13,581 bases of DNA, taken from Peptococcaceae bacterium UBA2264. GTDB lineage: Bacteria; Bacillota; Desulfitobacteriia; Desulfitobacteriales; Desulfitobacteriaceae. The notes below the pieces were generated by a model. The model was not told where the DNA came from. It worked only from the letters and a program-made list of their open reading frames with translations, and searched no databases. Below are positions 1-6,124 of this stretch, piece by piece. Position 1 is the stretch's first letter, and each line of letters begins with the position of its first letter. The stretch is taken from contig DDXI01000054.1 in the NCBI GenBank assembly GCA_002347475.1, forward strand, positions 1 through 13,581, written 5' to 3'. The position numbers and the translations under genes are program-made.

Positions 1-1326
1 ACGGCGAACGATATTCAGACCGGTTTGTTCATCGCCGGTTAAGCTGAGGTTGTCCAGCGCTGCTGCGGCATCAAGCAGGGCAGTACCGCCGCCGGAAACG
101 ATTCCTTCTTCAACAGCTGCCCGGGTAGCGGCCAGAGCATCTTCAATGCGGAGTTTCTTCTCTTTCATTTCGGTCTCGGTAGCAGCGCCAACCTGAATAA
201 CTGCAACTCCACCAGCCAGTTTCGCTAAGCGTTCCTGGTTTTTTTCCCGGTCAAAATCAGAAGTTGTCTCTTCAATTATTTTCTTTAAGCCTTCAACGCG
301 TTTACTGATCTCAAAAGTATCTCCGGCACCTTCCACGATCGTGGTATTTTCTTTGGTTACACGGATCTGGCGAGCACTGCCCAGCATATCCAGACTTGTG
401 CTGTCAAGTTTAAGTCCCAGATCTTCAGTGATAACCATGCCGCCGGTAAGAACGGCGATATCTTCGAGCATAGCCTTGCGGCGATCTCCAAAACCAGGAG
501 CCTTGACACCTACGCAGGTGAAGGTTCCGCGCAGTTTATTAACAACCAGGGTAGCCAGAGCTTCACCCTCGATATCTTCGGAGATAATCAGCAGTTGCCG
601 TCCGGCCTGGACTACCTTTTCCAATACCGGCAGGATTTCCTGGATCGAGCTGATTTTCTTATCGGTAATCAGTATATAGGCATCATTGAGGACTGCTTCC
701 ATCTTTTCGGTATCAGTGATCATGTAAGCTGAAAGGTAGCCGCGATCGAATTGCATTCCCTCAACTACTTCGAGTTCTGTAGTCATTCCTTTGGCTTCTT
801 CAACGGTAATTACGCCGTCTTTGCCAACCTTTTCCATAGCCTCGGCAATAAGTTCGCCGATTGTGGTATCACTGGCAGAAATTGAGGCAACCTGGGCAAT
901 AGCTTCTTTGCTCTCAATTGTCTTGGCAGTAGCCTGAAGTTCATCGACAATGGCCACAACAGCCTTTTCAATTCCGCGCTTGATACCCATTGGATTGGCA
1001 CCGGCTGCAACATTTTTCAGGCCTTCGCGGATAATAGCCTGAGCCAGGATTGTTGCGGTAGTAGTCCCGTCACCGGCCACATCATTGGTCTTGGTTGCTA
1101 CTTCCTTAACTAATTGGGCACCCATATTTTCGTAAGGATCTTCCAGTTCAATTTCCCGGGCAATGGTTACACCATCATTGGTAATTAAGGGTGAACCAAA
1201 CTTTTTGTCCAAAACAACATTGCGCCCTTTTGGTCCTAAAGTAATCCGCACAGCCTCAGATAAAGCGTTAACGCCACGTTCCAGAGAGTGACGAGCTTCT
1301 TCATTAAAAATAATTTGTTTTGCCAC
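1..1326 (-). CDS. groEL: GroEL chaperonin, 60 kDa subunit (3' end outside window)
   Basis: ATP-driven folding chamber subunit; fourteen copies form a double ring in the cytoplasm, capped by GroES. The frame is open from a GTG codon (1326-1324) to the window edge, giving 442 of the usual ~540 residues; the C-terminal end, including any Gly-Met tail, is not visible. The start is set by homology (first residues read (M)AKQIIFNEEARHSLERG) and by a GGAGGG Shine-Dalgarno site at 1335-1340, 8 bases upstream. The nucleotide-binding signature VAGDGTTT lies near residues 83-90, and LGPKGRNV near 30-37. It lies 32 bases behind groES and should share its promoter and CIRCE operator. The GTG start is the only oddity. 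Identity is near certain. Confidence 0.98.
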   Translation of the reverse strand, partial: MAKQIIFNEEARHSLERGVNALSEAVRITLGPKGRNVVLDKKFGSPLITNDGVTIAREIELEDPYENMGAQLVKEVATKTNDVAGDGTTTATILAQAIIREGLKNVAAGANPMGIKRGIEKAVVAIVDELQATAKTIESKEAIAQVASISASDTTIGELIAEAMEKVGKDGVITVEEAKGMTTELEVVEGMQFDRGYLSAYMITDTEKMEAVLNDAYILITDKKISSIQEILPVLEKVVQAGRQLLIISEDIEGEALATLVVNKLRGTFTCVGVKAPGFGDRRKAMLEDIAVLTGGMVITEDLGLKLDSTSLDMLGSARQIRVTKENTTIVEGAGDTFEISKRVEGLKKIIEETTSDFDREKNQERLAKLAGGVAVIQVGAATETEMKEKKLRIEDALAATRAAVEEGIVSGGGTALLDAAAALDNLSLTGDEQTGLNIVRR

Positions 1327-1358
1327 CGTTTTTACCCTCCTATTTCTTCTGCATAAAA

Positions 1359-1646
1359 TTAGCCGATAATAGCCAAGATATCCATTTCTTTCAGAATAAG
1401 ATATTCTTCACCATCAGATTTAATTTCAGTACCGGCATATTTGGAATAAATCACACGGTCTCCCACTTTAACTTCCATTTCAATACGGTTACCTTTTTTT
1501 TCGTATCTTCCCGGTCCCACTGCAACAACTTCGCCTTCCTGTGGTTTTTCCTTGGCAGTGTCTGGCATAATAATTCCGCTTTTGGTCTTTTCTTCCGTCG
1601 GGAGTGCTTTAACAATAACCCGATCTGCAAGAGGTTTAATGTTCAT
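1359..1646 (-). CDS. groES: GroES co-chaperonin, 10 kDa
   Basis: Heptameric lid of the GroEL chamber. The product has 95 residues, the normal family length, beginning MNIKPLADRVIVKALPTEEKT. The mobile-loop region (about residues 17-33, EEKTKSGIIMPDTAKEKPQ) and the following EGEVVAVGPGRYE stretch are typical. The C-terminal part contains GDRVIYSKYAGTEIK and ends ILAIIG. The ATG at 1646 follows a GGAGGG site (1656-1661) at 9-base spacing. First gene of the groESL operon; the leader holds a promoter, a perfect CIRCE element and an 18-base palindrome directly before the Shine-Dalgarno site. HrcA repression relieved by heat stress is expected from the CIRCE element. Confidence 0.98.
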   Translation of the reverse strand: MNIKPLADRVIVKALPTEEKTKSGIIMPDTAKEKPQEGEVVAVGPGRYEKKGNRIEMEVKVGDRVIYSKYAGTEIKSDGEEYLILKEMDILAIIG

Positions 1647-1661
1647 CTAAAAATTCCCTCC

Positions 1662-1679
1662 TTGAATTAATTAATTCAA
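1662..1679 (-). repeat. 18-base perfect AT-rich palindrome abutting the groES ribosome-binding site
   Basis: TTGAATTAATTAATTCAA is a perfect inverted repeat. In the groESL leader RNA it could form a 7-bp A-U-rich stem with an AAUU loop, ending directly against the GGAGGG site of groES. The structure is seen; a role as a 5' stabiliser or temperature-sensitive element is only a guess. Confidence 0.5.
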
Positions 1680-1698
1680 AATATTTGTTCTTTCCTTG

Positions 1699-1725
1699 TT
1701 AGCACTCATCACGGTCGAGTGCTAA
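1699..1725 (-). promoter_or_regulatory. CIRCE operator (HrcA binding site) of groESL
   Basis: TTAGCACTC at 1699-1707, a 9-base spacer, then GAGTGCTAA at 1717-1725. This matches the CIRCE consensus with no mismatch and the standard N9 spacing. It lies just downstream of the predicted transcription start in the groES leader, the usual place for HrcA repression. No hrcA gene is in the window. Confidence 0.97.
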
Positions 1726-1737
1726 CATCTAGGTATA

Positions 1738-1766
1738 ATAATATTCAAGAGACTTGGGGAAAGCAA
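1738..1766 (-). promoter_or_regulatory. Predicted sigma-A promoter of groESL
   Basis: The -35 is TTGCTT (1761-1766), the spacer is exactly 17 bases, and the -10 is TATTAT (1738-1743). Transcription would begin near 1730, placing the CIRCE element within the first ~30 bases of the transcript. Assigned from hexamer match, spacing and position relative to CIRCE. Confidence 0.7.
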
Positions 1767-1897
1767 ACCTCCTGAAAGCCCATATAGTAAGATTATGATG
1801 ATATTTATCCATAATACTCCGTATTACTTGCTTTTATTCCCTGTTAGGCTGACTGTCAAAGAAATATTCTCCACAGTCAAAATAGAATGAGCAGTAA

Positions 1898-2080
1898 TCA
1901 TAACTGACTGTTTAATTTCCCCAGTTCCTGTTTCATTACAGTATTGACCATGTCAAGGACAAAGTCCATAGGCAGATTCTTATTAAAACCAGTATTAACC
2001 AATTCCGCCTGGATTGTATTGGTGAAGGATTGGGTGTGGATTACAATAGCTTTAATGGTTTTATTAAGCTGTGTATTCAT
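1898..2080 (-). CDS. Unrecognised 60-residue protein behind a tandem cobalamin riboswitch
   Basis: I do not recognise this protein. The frame encodes 60 residues, starting MNTQLNKTIKAIVIHTQ and ending MKQELGKLNSQL. The ATG at 2080 has a strong AAGGAGG site with 5 bases between GGAGG's following GG and the start region, and an upstream in-frame ATG at 2125 is rejected because it falls inside the terminator hairpin and lacks a ribosome-binding site. There is no signal peptide, membrane segment or Cys/His metal motif. The composition (Asn, Thr, Gln, Leu, Val) suggests a small soluble, largely helical protein. It lies ~30 bases after the terminator of the second riboswitch, so its expression should be lowered by cobalamin. 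About 170 bases with no clear terminator separate it from the groESL promoter. It could be a genuine small protein or the remnant of a lost B12-related gene. Confidence 0.6.
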   Translation of the reverse strand: MNTQLNKTIKAIVIHTQSFTNTIQAELVNTGFNKNLPMDFVLDMVNTVMKQELGKLNSQL

Positions 2081-2111
2081 ATTTCCCTCCTTGATTATAA
2101 CTTTGCCAAAC

Positions 2112-2141
2112 AAAAAACCTCTCAACCGCTAGGCCGGGAGG
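2112..2141 (-). terminator. Intrinsic terminator of cobalamin riboswitch 2, with antiterminator partner
   Basis: On the minus strand CCTCCCGGCC, loop TAGC, then GGTTGAGAGG (2118-2141) forms a 10-position stem with one mismatch and two G-U pairs, followed by six T (2112-2117). The 5' arm can instead pair with an upstream segment: ATTTA-G-CCTCC (2137-2147) is complementary to GGAGG-TGT-TAAAT (2174-2186), giving a 10-bp antiterminator with a small internal loop. The hairpin ends ~30 bases before the start codon of the 60-residue gene. Confidence 0.85.
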
Positions 2142-2218
2142 CTAAATACACTGATAATTGAATTTACCAGCTTATTTAACACCTCCTCTATCGCTCGTAG
2201 AGTAAGTAGTGTAAGGTC

Positions 2219-2335
2219 ATCAGGCAGGCGTTCTGACTCCGGAGTAATACATCTCTCCGTCACAGCGGCGGGACCGTGCAGGAATGGCACCTGCTTCCCT
2301 TTTTAGCCAAAGCACTTCCTCTTCAGCACCTGAAT
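2219..2335 (-). promoter_or_regulatory. Cobalamin riboswitch 2 (compact aptamer)
   Basis: RNA aptamer for a B12 form, read on the minus strand. Conserved elements in order are CAGGTGC (2326-2332), AAAAAGGGAA, the stem GCAGGTGCC/ATTCCTGC, GGTCCCGCCGCTGTGA, a short stem CGGAG/CTCCG, and the B12 box AGTCAGAACGCCTGCC (2223-2238). The region between the CGCTGTGA core and the B12 box is only a small hairpin. The large peripheral extension seen in riboswitch 1 is missing, which resembles the shorter class II architecture. It is followed by an antiterminator/terminator pair, so bound cobalamin is expected to end transcription before the 60-residue gene. Confidence 0.9.
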
Positions 2336-2374
2336 ATTCCAAATGTGTATTTTTGACTGTTAATTCCTTTAAGC

Positions 2375-2404
2375 AAAATAAAAAACCTTTCAACAACAGA
2401 AAGG
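2375..2404 (-). terminator. Intrinsic terminator of cobalamin riboswitch 1
   Basis: On the minus strand CCTTTC (2399-2404), a 7-base loop TGTTGTT, GAAAGG (2386-2391), then TTTTTTATTTT (2375-2385). It stands ~90 bases after the first aptamer and ~40 bases before the second. Transcription must pass it before riboswitch 2 is made. Confidence 0.85.
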
Positions 2405-2494
2405 CCTTCAGCATAACCTGCAGCAAGGTTCTTTATCAACCCTGAAATACAGATATTTTCTACCCCCAAACATTCCCGTAGGCAGTTACTATCA

Positions 2495-2658
2495 GGAATA
2501 AGCAGGTCTCCTGGCTTAAGTTCATAATCAGCTCACGTCTTCCCGGAAAGGCTCCCAGTGACACTATGTGAGTGACTCCCTTTTACAGTGGCGGGTACCG
2601 CGTCAGCTTCCACTGACTTCCCTTATCATTTCCTGCACCGGAAATGATCTCTTATTCC
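2495..2658 (-). promoter_or_regulatory. Cobalamin riboswitch 1 (full-size aptamer)
   Basis: Closing helix P1 is visible as GGAATAAG (2651-2658) pairing perfectly with CTTATTCC (2495-2502). Between these, on the minus strand, are GGTGC, ATAAGGGAA, GCGGTACCCGCCACTGTAA, an extended peripheral region containing GTCACTGGGAGCC and CCGGGAAGACG, and the B12 box AGCCAGGAGACCTGC (2502-2516). This is the standard long cobalamin aptamer with the peripheral extension of class I. An alternative 9-bp hairpin, ATCATTTCC/GGAAATGAT (2625-2648), would place the conserved GGTGC in its loop. The downstream terminator implies control by premature termination. Confidence 0.95.
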
Positions 2659-2677
2659 CAGCTATTCATTTATAAGC

Positions 2678-2686
2678 ATTATAGCA
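2678..2686 (-). promoter_or_regulatory. Extended -10 promoter for the riboswitch transcript
   Basis: TGC-TATAAT on the minus strand is a perfect extended -10 element, placing the start near 2671, a dozen bases before riboswitch 1. The best -35 candidate is weak (TATACA at 18-base spacing, 4 of 6). It falls inside a 22-base palindrome, which suggests extra control at this promoter. Confidence 0.7.
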
Positions 2687-2694
2687 TGCTCTGA

Positions 2695-2716
2695 TGAGAT
2701 TTGTATACAAATCTCA
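2695..2716. repeat. 22-base perfect palindrome over the -35 region (possible operator)
   Basis: Two 11-base arms, TGAGATTTGTA and its exact complement, meet with no spacer. It covers the -35 region of the promoter that drives the riboswitch transcript, the usual place for a dimeric DNA-binding protein. No T-run follows on either strand, so a terminator role for the upstream gene is unlikely. The binding protein is unknown. Confidence 0.55.
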
Positions 2717-2754
2717 ATAAATTTGCTAGCCGGCAGATTCAGACCTGTCAGTTC

Positions 2755-3345
2755 CTAAAAATGATATACTTCATCTTCAGTGATCAGACAGGACATTTTC
2801 TTATCATGAGCCTCAACTGGAACCTCAGGTGTAAGCTGACAGGCAAAGGCTATAGCTACTCTCGGAATAGTTGGTGACAAGAGTCCCAGAAAACGGTCAT
2901 AAAAGCCTGCCCCGTAGCCGAGACGGTTACCGTTCAGATCAAAGGCTGCCCCCGGCACAAGCACAAAGTCAATTTCCGCCGGTTCGGCCTTGACAAGACC
3001 TTCCTTTCTCGGTTCCCTTATCCCCCATTTTCCTGTAACAAGACTGTCCAAATCCTGGACAAAAGCCGGTATCAAGATACCTCCCGGAGCACAATAAGGC
3101 AAAACCAACCTTTTTCCTCTGGCCAAAGCATCTTCAGCCAGGCCTGTTGTTTCCACCTCATCCCGAAAATTCATAAAAAGCATTACAGTCCCGGCGGCCT
3201 GATATTCAGCCAAAGCCTGGACTTTTTGCTGAATCAAAGAACTTTTAGCCGCTCTGGCGCGCTCACCCAAACTTGCCCGGGCAGCCAGAACCTTCTGCCG
3301 CAGAATTTTTTTGTCATTTCTCCGTCCAGAACCTCTTCCCGTCAC
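2755..3345 (-). CDS. 5-formyltetrahydrofolate cyclo-ligase
   Basis: Uses ATP to convert 5-formyl-THF into 5,10-methenyl-THF, returning a stored folate to one-carbon metabolism in the cytoplasm; known as MTHFS, YgfA/Fau or YqgN. The product has 196 residues, normal for the family. The signature GYGAGFYDR (residues 143-151) is the conserved phosphate/ATP loop. Also seen are the basic N-terminal KKILRQKVLAAR (12-23), FMNFRDEVET (57-66), LPYC (82-85), WGIREP (107-112) and HDKKMSCLITE near the end. The start chosen is GTG at 3345, which has AGGAGG 9 bases upstream. A TTG at 3399 would add 18 basic residues but lacks a good ribosome-binding site. It is a single gene between the efflux operon and the B12 riboswitches. 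Confidence 0.93.
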   Translation of the reverse strand: MTGRGSGRRNDKKILRQKVLAARASLGERARAAKSSLIQQKVQALAEYQAAGTVMLFMNFRDEVETTGLAEDALARGKRLVLPYCAPGGILIPAFVQDLDSLVTGKWGIREPRKEGLVKAEPAEIDFVLVPGAAFDLNGNRLGYGAGFYDRFLGLLSPTIPRVAIAFACQLTPEVPVEAHDKKMSCLITEDEVYHF

Positions 3346-3510
3346 TTGTATCAACCTCCTCAGACCTTTCTTCCTCTCCTTTGATAAATCCTTTGACAAA
3401 TAAACCGCAAATTTTCAGAATCCAGTAAACACCCCTGATTGTTTTAGCACCAGCAAAAAATAAAGTTTGATGGTGAAAGTACAAATTACACTGTATCTTC
3501 TAAATTCTCA

Positions 3511-4077
3511 TCATTCCTGTTTCATAAAGCCATACTGGAAAAAATCCAATAGCTGACTCATGGTTTTTTCCAGGGTCAAGCCGTTGCTGATAATGAATCC
3601 CGGATTAACCACTGCCTGGATCGAAGCCAGGACCGCCGCTGTCACTATCCGGGGATCAAGTTCCCGGGTATAAGTTTTATTCCTGTCCTCCAGAATACTG
3701 GTAATGATATCCTGAGCCTTCCTGATCCGGAAATCGTCAATTTTCTTCCAATAATGGGGATAATGCTGAAGCAGATCAGCCAGGACCAGAGGATTGACAA
3801 TAGCAGAGCCCAACTGGTACATCGTTTGAATAATATAAGCTATAATTTCAGCCGGTTTAGGACGGGCAGAAAGAAACCCCTCTGTTTCAGCAGCCAGGTC
3901 TGCTATCAAATTATCCAGTGTAGCCTCGATTATCTCATCCTTACTGCGAAAATACCTGTACAGGGTGCGTTTACTCAAACCCGCCCTGGCTGCCAGTTCA
4001 TCCATAGTTACCCTGTAAAAGCCCCTGCTCAGGGCAAGCTCTAAAAAAGCGGACAGTATTCTCTCTCTGATCGTAAT
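3511..4077 (-). CDS. TetR-family transcriptional regulator with non-canonical start codon
   Basis: DNA-binding repressor, last gene of the efflux operon and probably its own controller. Starting at ATT (4077-4075) it has 188 residues, the usual TetR length. Residues 3-22 (IRERILSAFLELALSRGFYR) are helix 1 of the TetR fold, and MDELAARAGLSKRTLYRYFRSKDEII (25-50) is the helix-turn-helix. The first in-frame ATG (4005) would delete helix 1, so translation must begin upstream. Between the previous in-frame stop (4092-4090, also the permease stop) and helix 1 there is no ATG, GTG or TTG. The candidates are ATT at 4077 and ATC at 4080, behind GAGGAGAGGAG. The C-terminal ligand domain is variable and does not reveal the inducer. 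The E. coli analogue of the operon carries CecR (YbiH). Confidence 0.88.
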   Translation of the reverse strand: MTIRERILSAFLELALSRGFYRVTMDELAARAGLSKRTLYRYFRSKDEIIEATLDNLIADLAAETEGFLSARPKPAEIIAYIIQTMYQLGSAIVNPLVLADLLQHYPHYWKKIDDFRIRKAQDIITSILEDRNKTYTRELDPRIVTAAVLASIQAVVNPGFIISNGLTLEKTMSQLLDFFQYGFMKQE

Positions 4078-4089
4078 GATCTCCTCTCC

Positions 4090-5199
4090 TCAGGCTATCT
4101 TTTTCTTGAATTTGAGGGCACTGACAGCCAGTAACACTATTGAAAAAACCAGCAGGGAAGCAACTTGTCCCATCAGATAAGAAAAGCCAATGCCCTTCAA
4201 TACTATACCCCTGATGATATCCAGATAATAAGTCAACGGTATGAAATTGCCGATATAATAGATAAATCGCGGCATGGCATCCCGGGGGAACATGAATCCC
4301 GAAAGCATGATACTGGGCAGAAAAACAAAAAAGCCCATCTGCATAGCCTGCATCTGTGTTTTGGCAATATTCGAAATCAATATACCCAAGCCCAGGGAAG
4401 CCGTAATAAAAAAGAGGGTAAGCCCGTAAAGCTCCAGCAGGCTGCCTCTGATCGGAACATTAAAAACAAGCACCCCGATAAAGAGAGCCACTGTAATCTG
4501 GGCATAGCCCATGACGATATAGGGCGCTATTTTGCCGATCATTAACTCCAGGGGCTTAATAGGAGTCACCAAGAGCTGTTCCAGGGTACCTTTCTCCCTT
4601 TCGCGCACGATAGCTATGGAAGTGAGCAGCACCATAGTCATAGTCACGACGATACCCAGAATAGCCGGAACCATATAATAAGCCGTGATCCCATCCGGAT
4701 TATACAAGGGGCGTACCCTGATGTCATAAGGCAAACCCGTCATTTTCACTTTTTTAGCAATTATTTCCTGGGATTTCAGCAAGCCGATGGAATTAGCAAT
4801 GGCAATGGCCTGGTTGGCCACCATGTTGTCGCTGGCATCCACCAAGACCTGGACCTGGGCCGGAATTCCTTTGTTGATGTTGTCACTGAACTCCGGTGGA
4901 AAAACGATCCCCGCTTTAGCCTTGCCGTTGTCAATCATCTGGTTGACCTCGCTGTAACTGTCCACAACATACTTGATGTCAAAATAGCCGGAAGAGGTGA
5001 AAGAATCCAATAAAGACCGGCTTTCGCTGCTTAAAGACTGATCAAAAACAACTGTGGAAATATGTTTGACTTCCGTCTGAATAGCATAACCGAAAAGCAG
5101 CAGCTGCACCAGAGGAATTACAAACACCAGGCCCAGGGTCATTTTATCCCGGCGCATCTGAATAAACTCCTTGCGCAGCAAAGCCATTATTCTATGCAT
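4090..5199 (-). CDS. ABC-2 type transporter permease (YbhR/YbhS-like)
   Basis: Membrane subunit of a drug or metabolite exporter. The 369-residue product has the family layout: a cytoplasmic start with RKEFIQMRRDK (9-19), one membrane helix at about 22-41, a large external domain to about 170, then five membrane helices to residue ~358 and a KFKKK tail. The coupling segment REREKGTLEQLLVTPIKPLE (200-219), which contacts the ATPases, is clear. The ATG overlaps the last 8 bases of the preceding ATPase gene, indicating translational coupling. Enterobacterial ybh operons have two permeases (YbhS and YbhR). Only one is present here, so it probably forms a homodimer, or a second partner is encoded elsewhere. 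Confidence 0.92.
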   Translation of the reverse strand: MHRIMALLRKEFIQMRRDKMTLGLVFVIPLVQLLLFGYAIQTEVKHISTVVFDQSLSSESRSLLDSFTSSGYFDIKYVVDSYSEVNQMIDNGKAKAGIVFPPEFSDNINKGIPAQVQVLVDASDNMVANQAIAIANSIGLLKSQEIIAKKVKMTGLPYDIRVRPLYNPDGITAYYMVPAILGIVVTMTMVLLTSIAIVREREKGTLEQLLVTPIKPLELMIGKIAPYIVMGYAQITVALFIGVLVFNVPIRGSLLELYGLTLFFITASLGLGILISNIAKTQMQAMQMGFFVFLPSIMLSGFMFPRDAMPRFIYYIGNFIPLTYYLDIIRGIVLKGIGFSYLMGQVASLLVFSIVLLAVSALKFKKKIA

Positions 5200-6124
5200 T
5201 TGCCTCCCCCTCCCTTAGGCCTCTCTCCCGTTTGGCCAGGGCTATAAAAACATCTTCCAGGGACGGAATGATTGGCCGGGGCTGGACTTGTGTAAATTCA
5301 GCCAATTTCTCCATCTGCTCTTCCCCAGCCAGCAGGACGTGCAGCTGGGAACCATGAATGGTACATTCCTTGACATAAGGCAGTTTCTCGATAACGCTGA
5401 TCTTAGCCAAGGCCTGGGGTATAGTCAATTCTGTCAAAAATCCCTCCAGGGTGTTTTTTTTCAGATAATCCGGCGTGCCAATAGCCATCAGCCGCCCTGC
5501 CGACATAAAAGCAATGTTATGACAACGCTCTGCCTCATCCATAAAATGGGTTGTGACAATAATAGTGGTACCCTGATCAGCTAACTCCTGAATGATATTA
5601 AAGAATCGCCTCCGGCTGGTGGGACTGACCCCGCTGGTAGGCTCATCAAGAAAAATAAGAGCCGGACGGGCAATCAGGGCACAGCCCAAGGCCAAGCGCT
5701 GTTTCCAGCCCACACTGAGATTGGCCACCAGTTCCTTTTCCCGGCCGGTCAAACCAGCCATAGCCGCCATTTCCTGGAGACGCTGCCGGCGCGTTTCCCG
5801 GGGCAGGCTGTAGATACTGGCATAAAAATTCAGGCTTTCCTGGACAGTAAGGTCTTCATAAAGACTGAACTTCTGGGACATGTAGCCGATGCGCCTCTTG
5901 ATTTTTTCCGTCTCCCGCTGCAGGTCAAAACCCAGAACAGAAGCTGACCCGGCGCTGGGCTCCAGAATGCCGCAAAGCATGCGGATAGCTGTCGATTTAC
6001 CGGCCCCGTTAGGTCCCAGAAAACCAAAAATCTCGCCGGCTCTGATCTTGATGTTAAGTTTATCCACGGCGGTAAAATTACCAAAAATCCTGGTCAGATC
6101 ATGAGTTTCAATAACAAAATCCAT
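5192..6124 (-). CDS. ABC transporter ATPase, degenerate signature (second half of a YbhF-like pair)
   Basis: One of two nucleotide-binding subunits of the exporter, 310 residues. Walker A is GPNGAGKS (37-44), the Q-loop Gln is in YMSQKFSLYEDLTV, Walker B is LIFLDEP (156-162) and the switch His is H193 in TTHFMDEAE. The signature is LSVGWKQR (136-143) instead of LSGGxxQR, and the D-loop reads SGVSP instead of SGVDP. Its C-terminal ~100 residues end in the SLEDVFIAL motif common in drug-export ATPases. The ATG at 6124 overlaps the stop of the preceding gene by one base; a TTG at 6127 is the alternative. It pairs with the ATPase encoded at 6124-7026, in the manner of the fused two-domain YbhF of E. 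coli. Confidence 0.93.
   Translation of the reverse strand: MDFVIETHDLTRIFGNFTAVDKLNIKIRAGEIFGFLGPNGAGKSTAIRMLCGILEPSAGSASVLGFDLQRETEKIKRRIGYMSQKFSLYEDLTVQESLNFYASIYSLPRETRRQRLQEMAAMAGLTGREKELVANLSVGWKQRLALGCALIARPALIFLDEPTSGVSPTSRRRFFNIIQELADQGTTIIVTTHFMDEAERCHNIAFMSAGRLMAIGTPDYLKKNTLEGFLTELTIPQALAKISVIEKLPYVKECTIHGSQLHVLLAGEEQMEKLAEFTQVQPRPIIPSLEDVFIALAKRERGLREGEANA

Noticed and set aside
810..1013. 67-residue minus-strand frame inside groEL
   Set aside because: Out-of-frame shadow; the groEL frame is intact here.
1320..1670. 116-residue plus-strand frame opposite groES
   Set aside because: Antisense shadow of groES, with low-complexity Phe/Asn content.
1729..1812. 27-codon minus-strand frame beginning MDKYHHNLTIWAF behind a CGGAG site
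   Set aside because: Too short and unconserved to support; it crosses the groESL promoter, and the spacing from CGGAG to ATG is only four bases.
2220..2426. 68-residue minus-strand open frame
   Set aside because: It runs through the terminator of riboswitch 1 and the whole of aptamer 2; the RNA elements explain the sequence.
2695..2716. Terminator of the cyclo-ligase gene
   Set aside because: The palindrome could form a hairpin, but no T-run follows it on the minus strand and it lies on a promoter -35 region.
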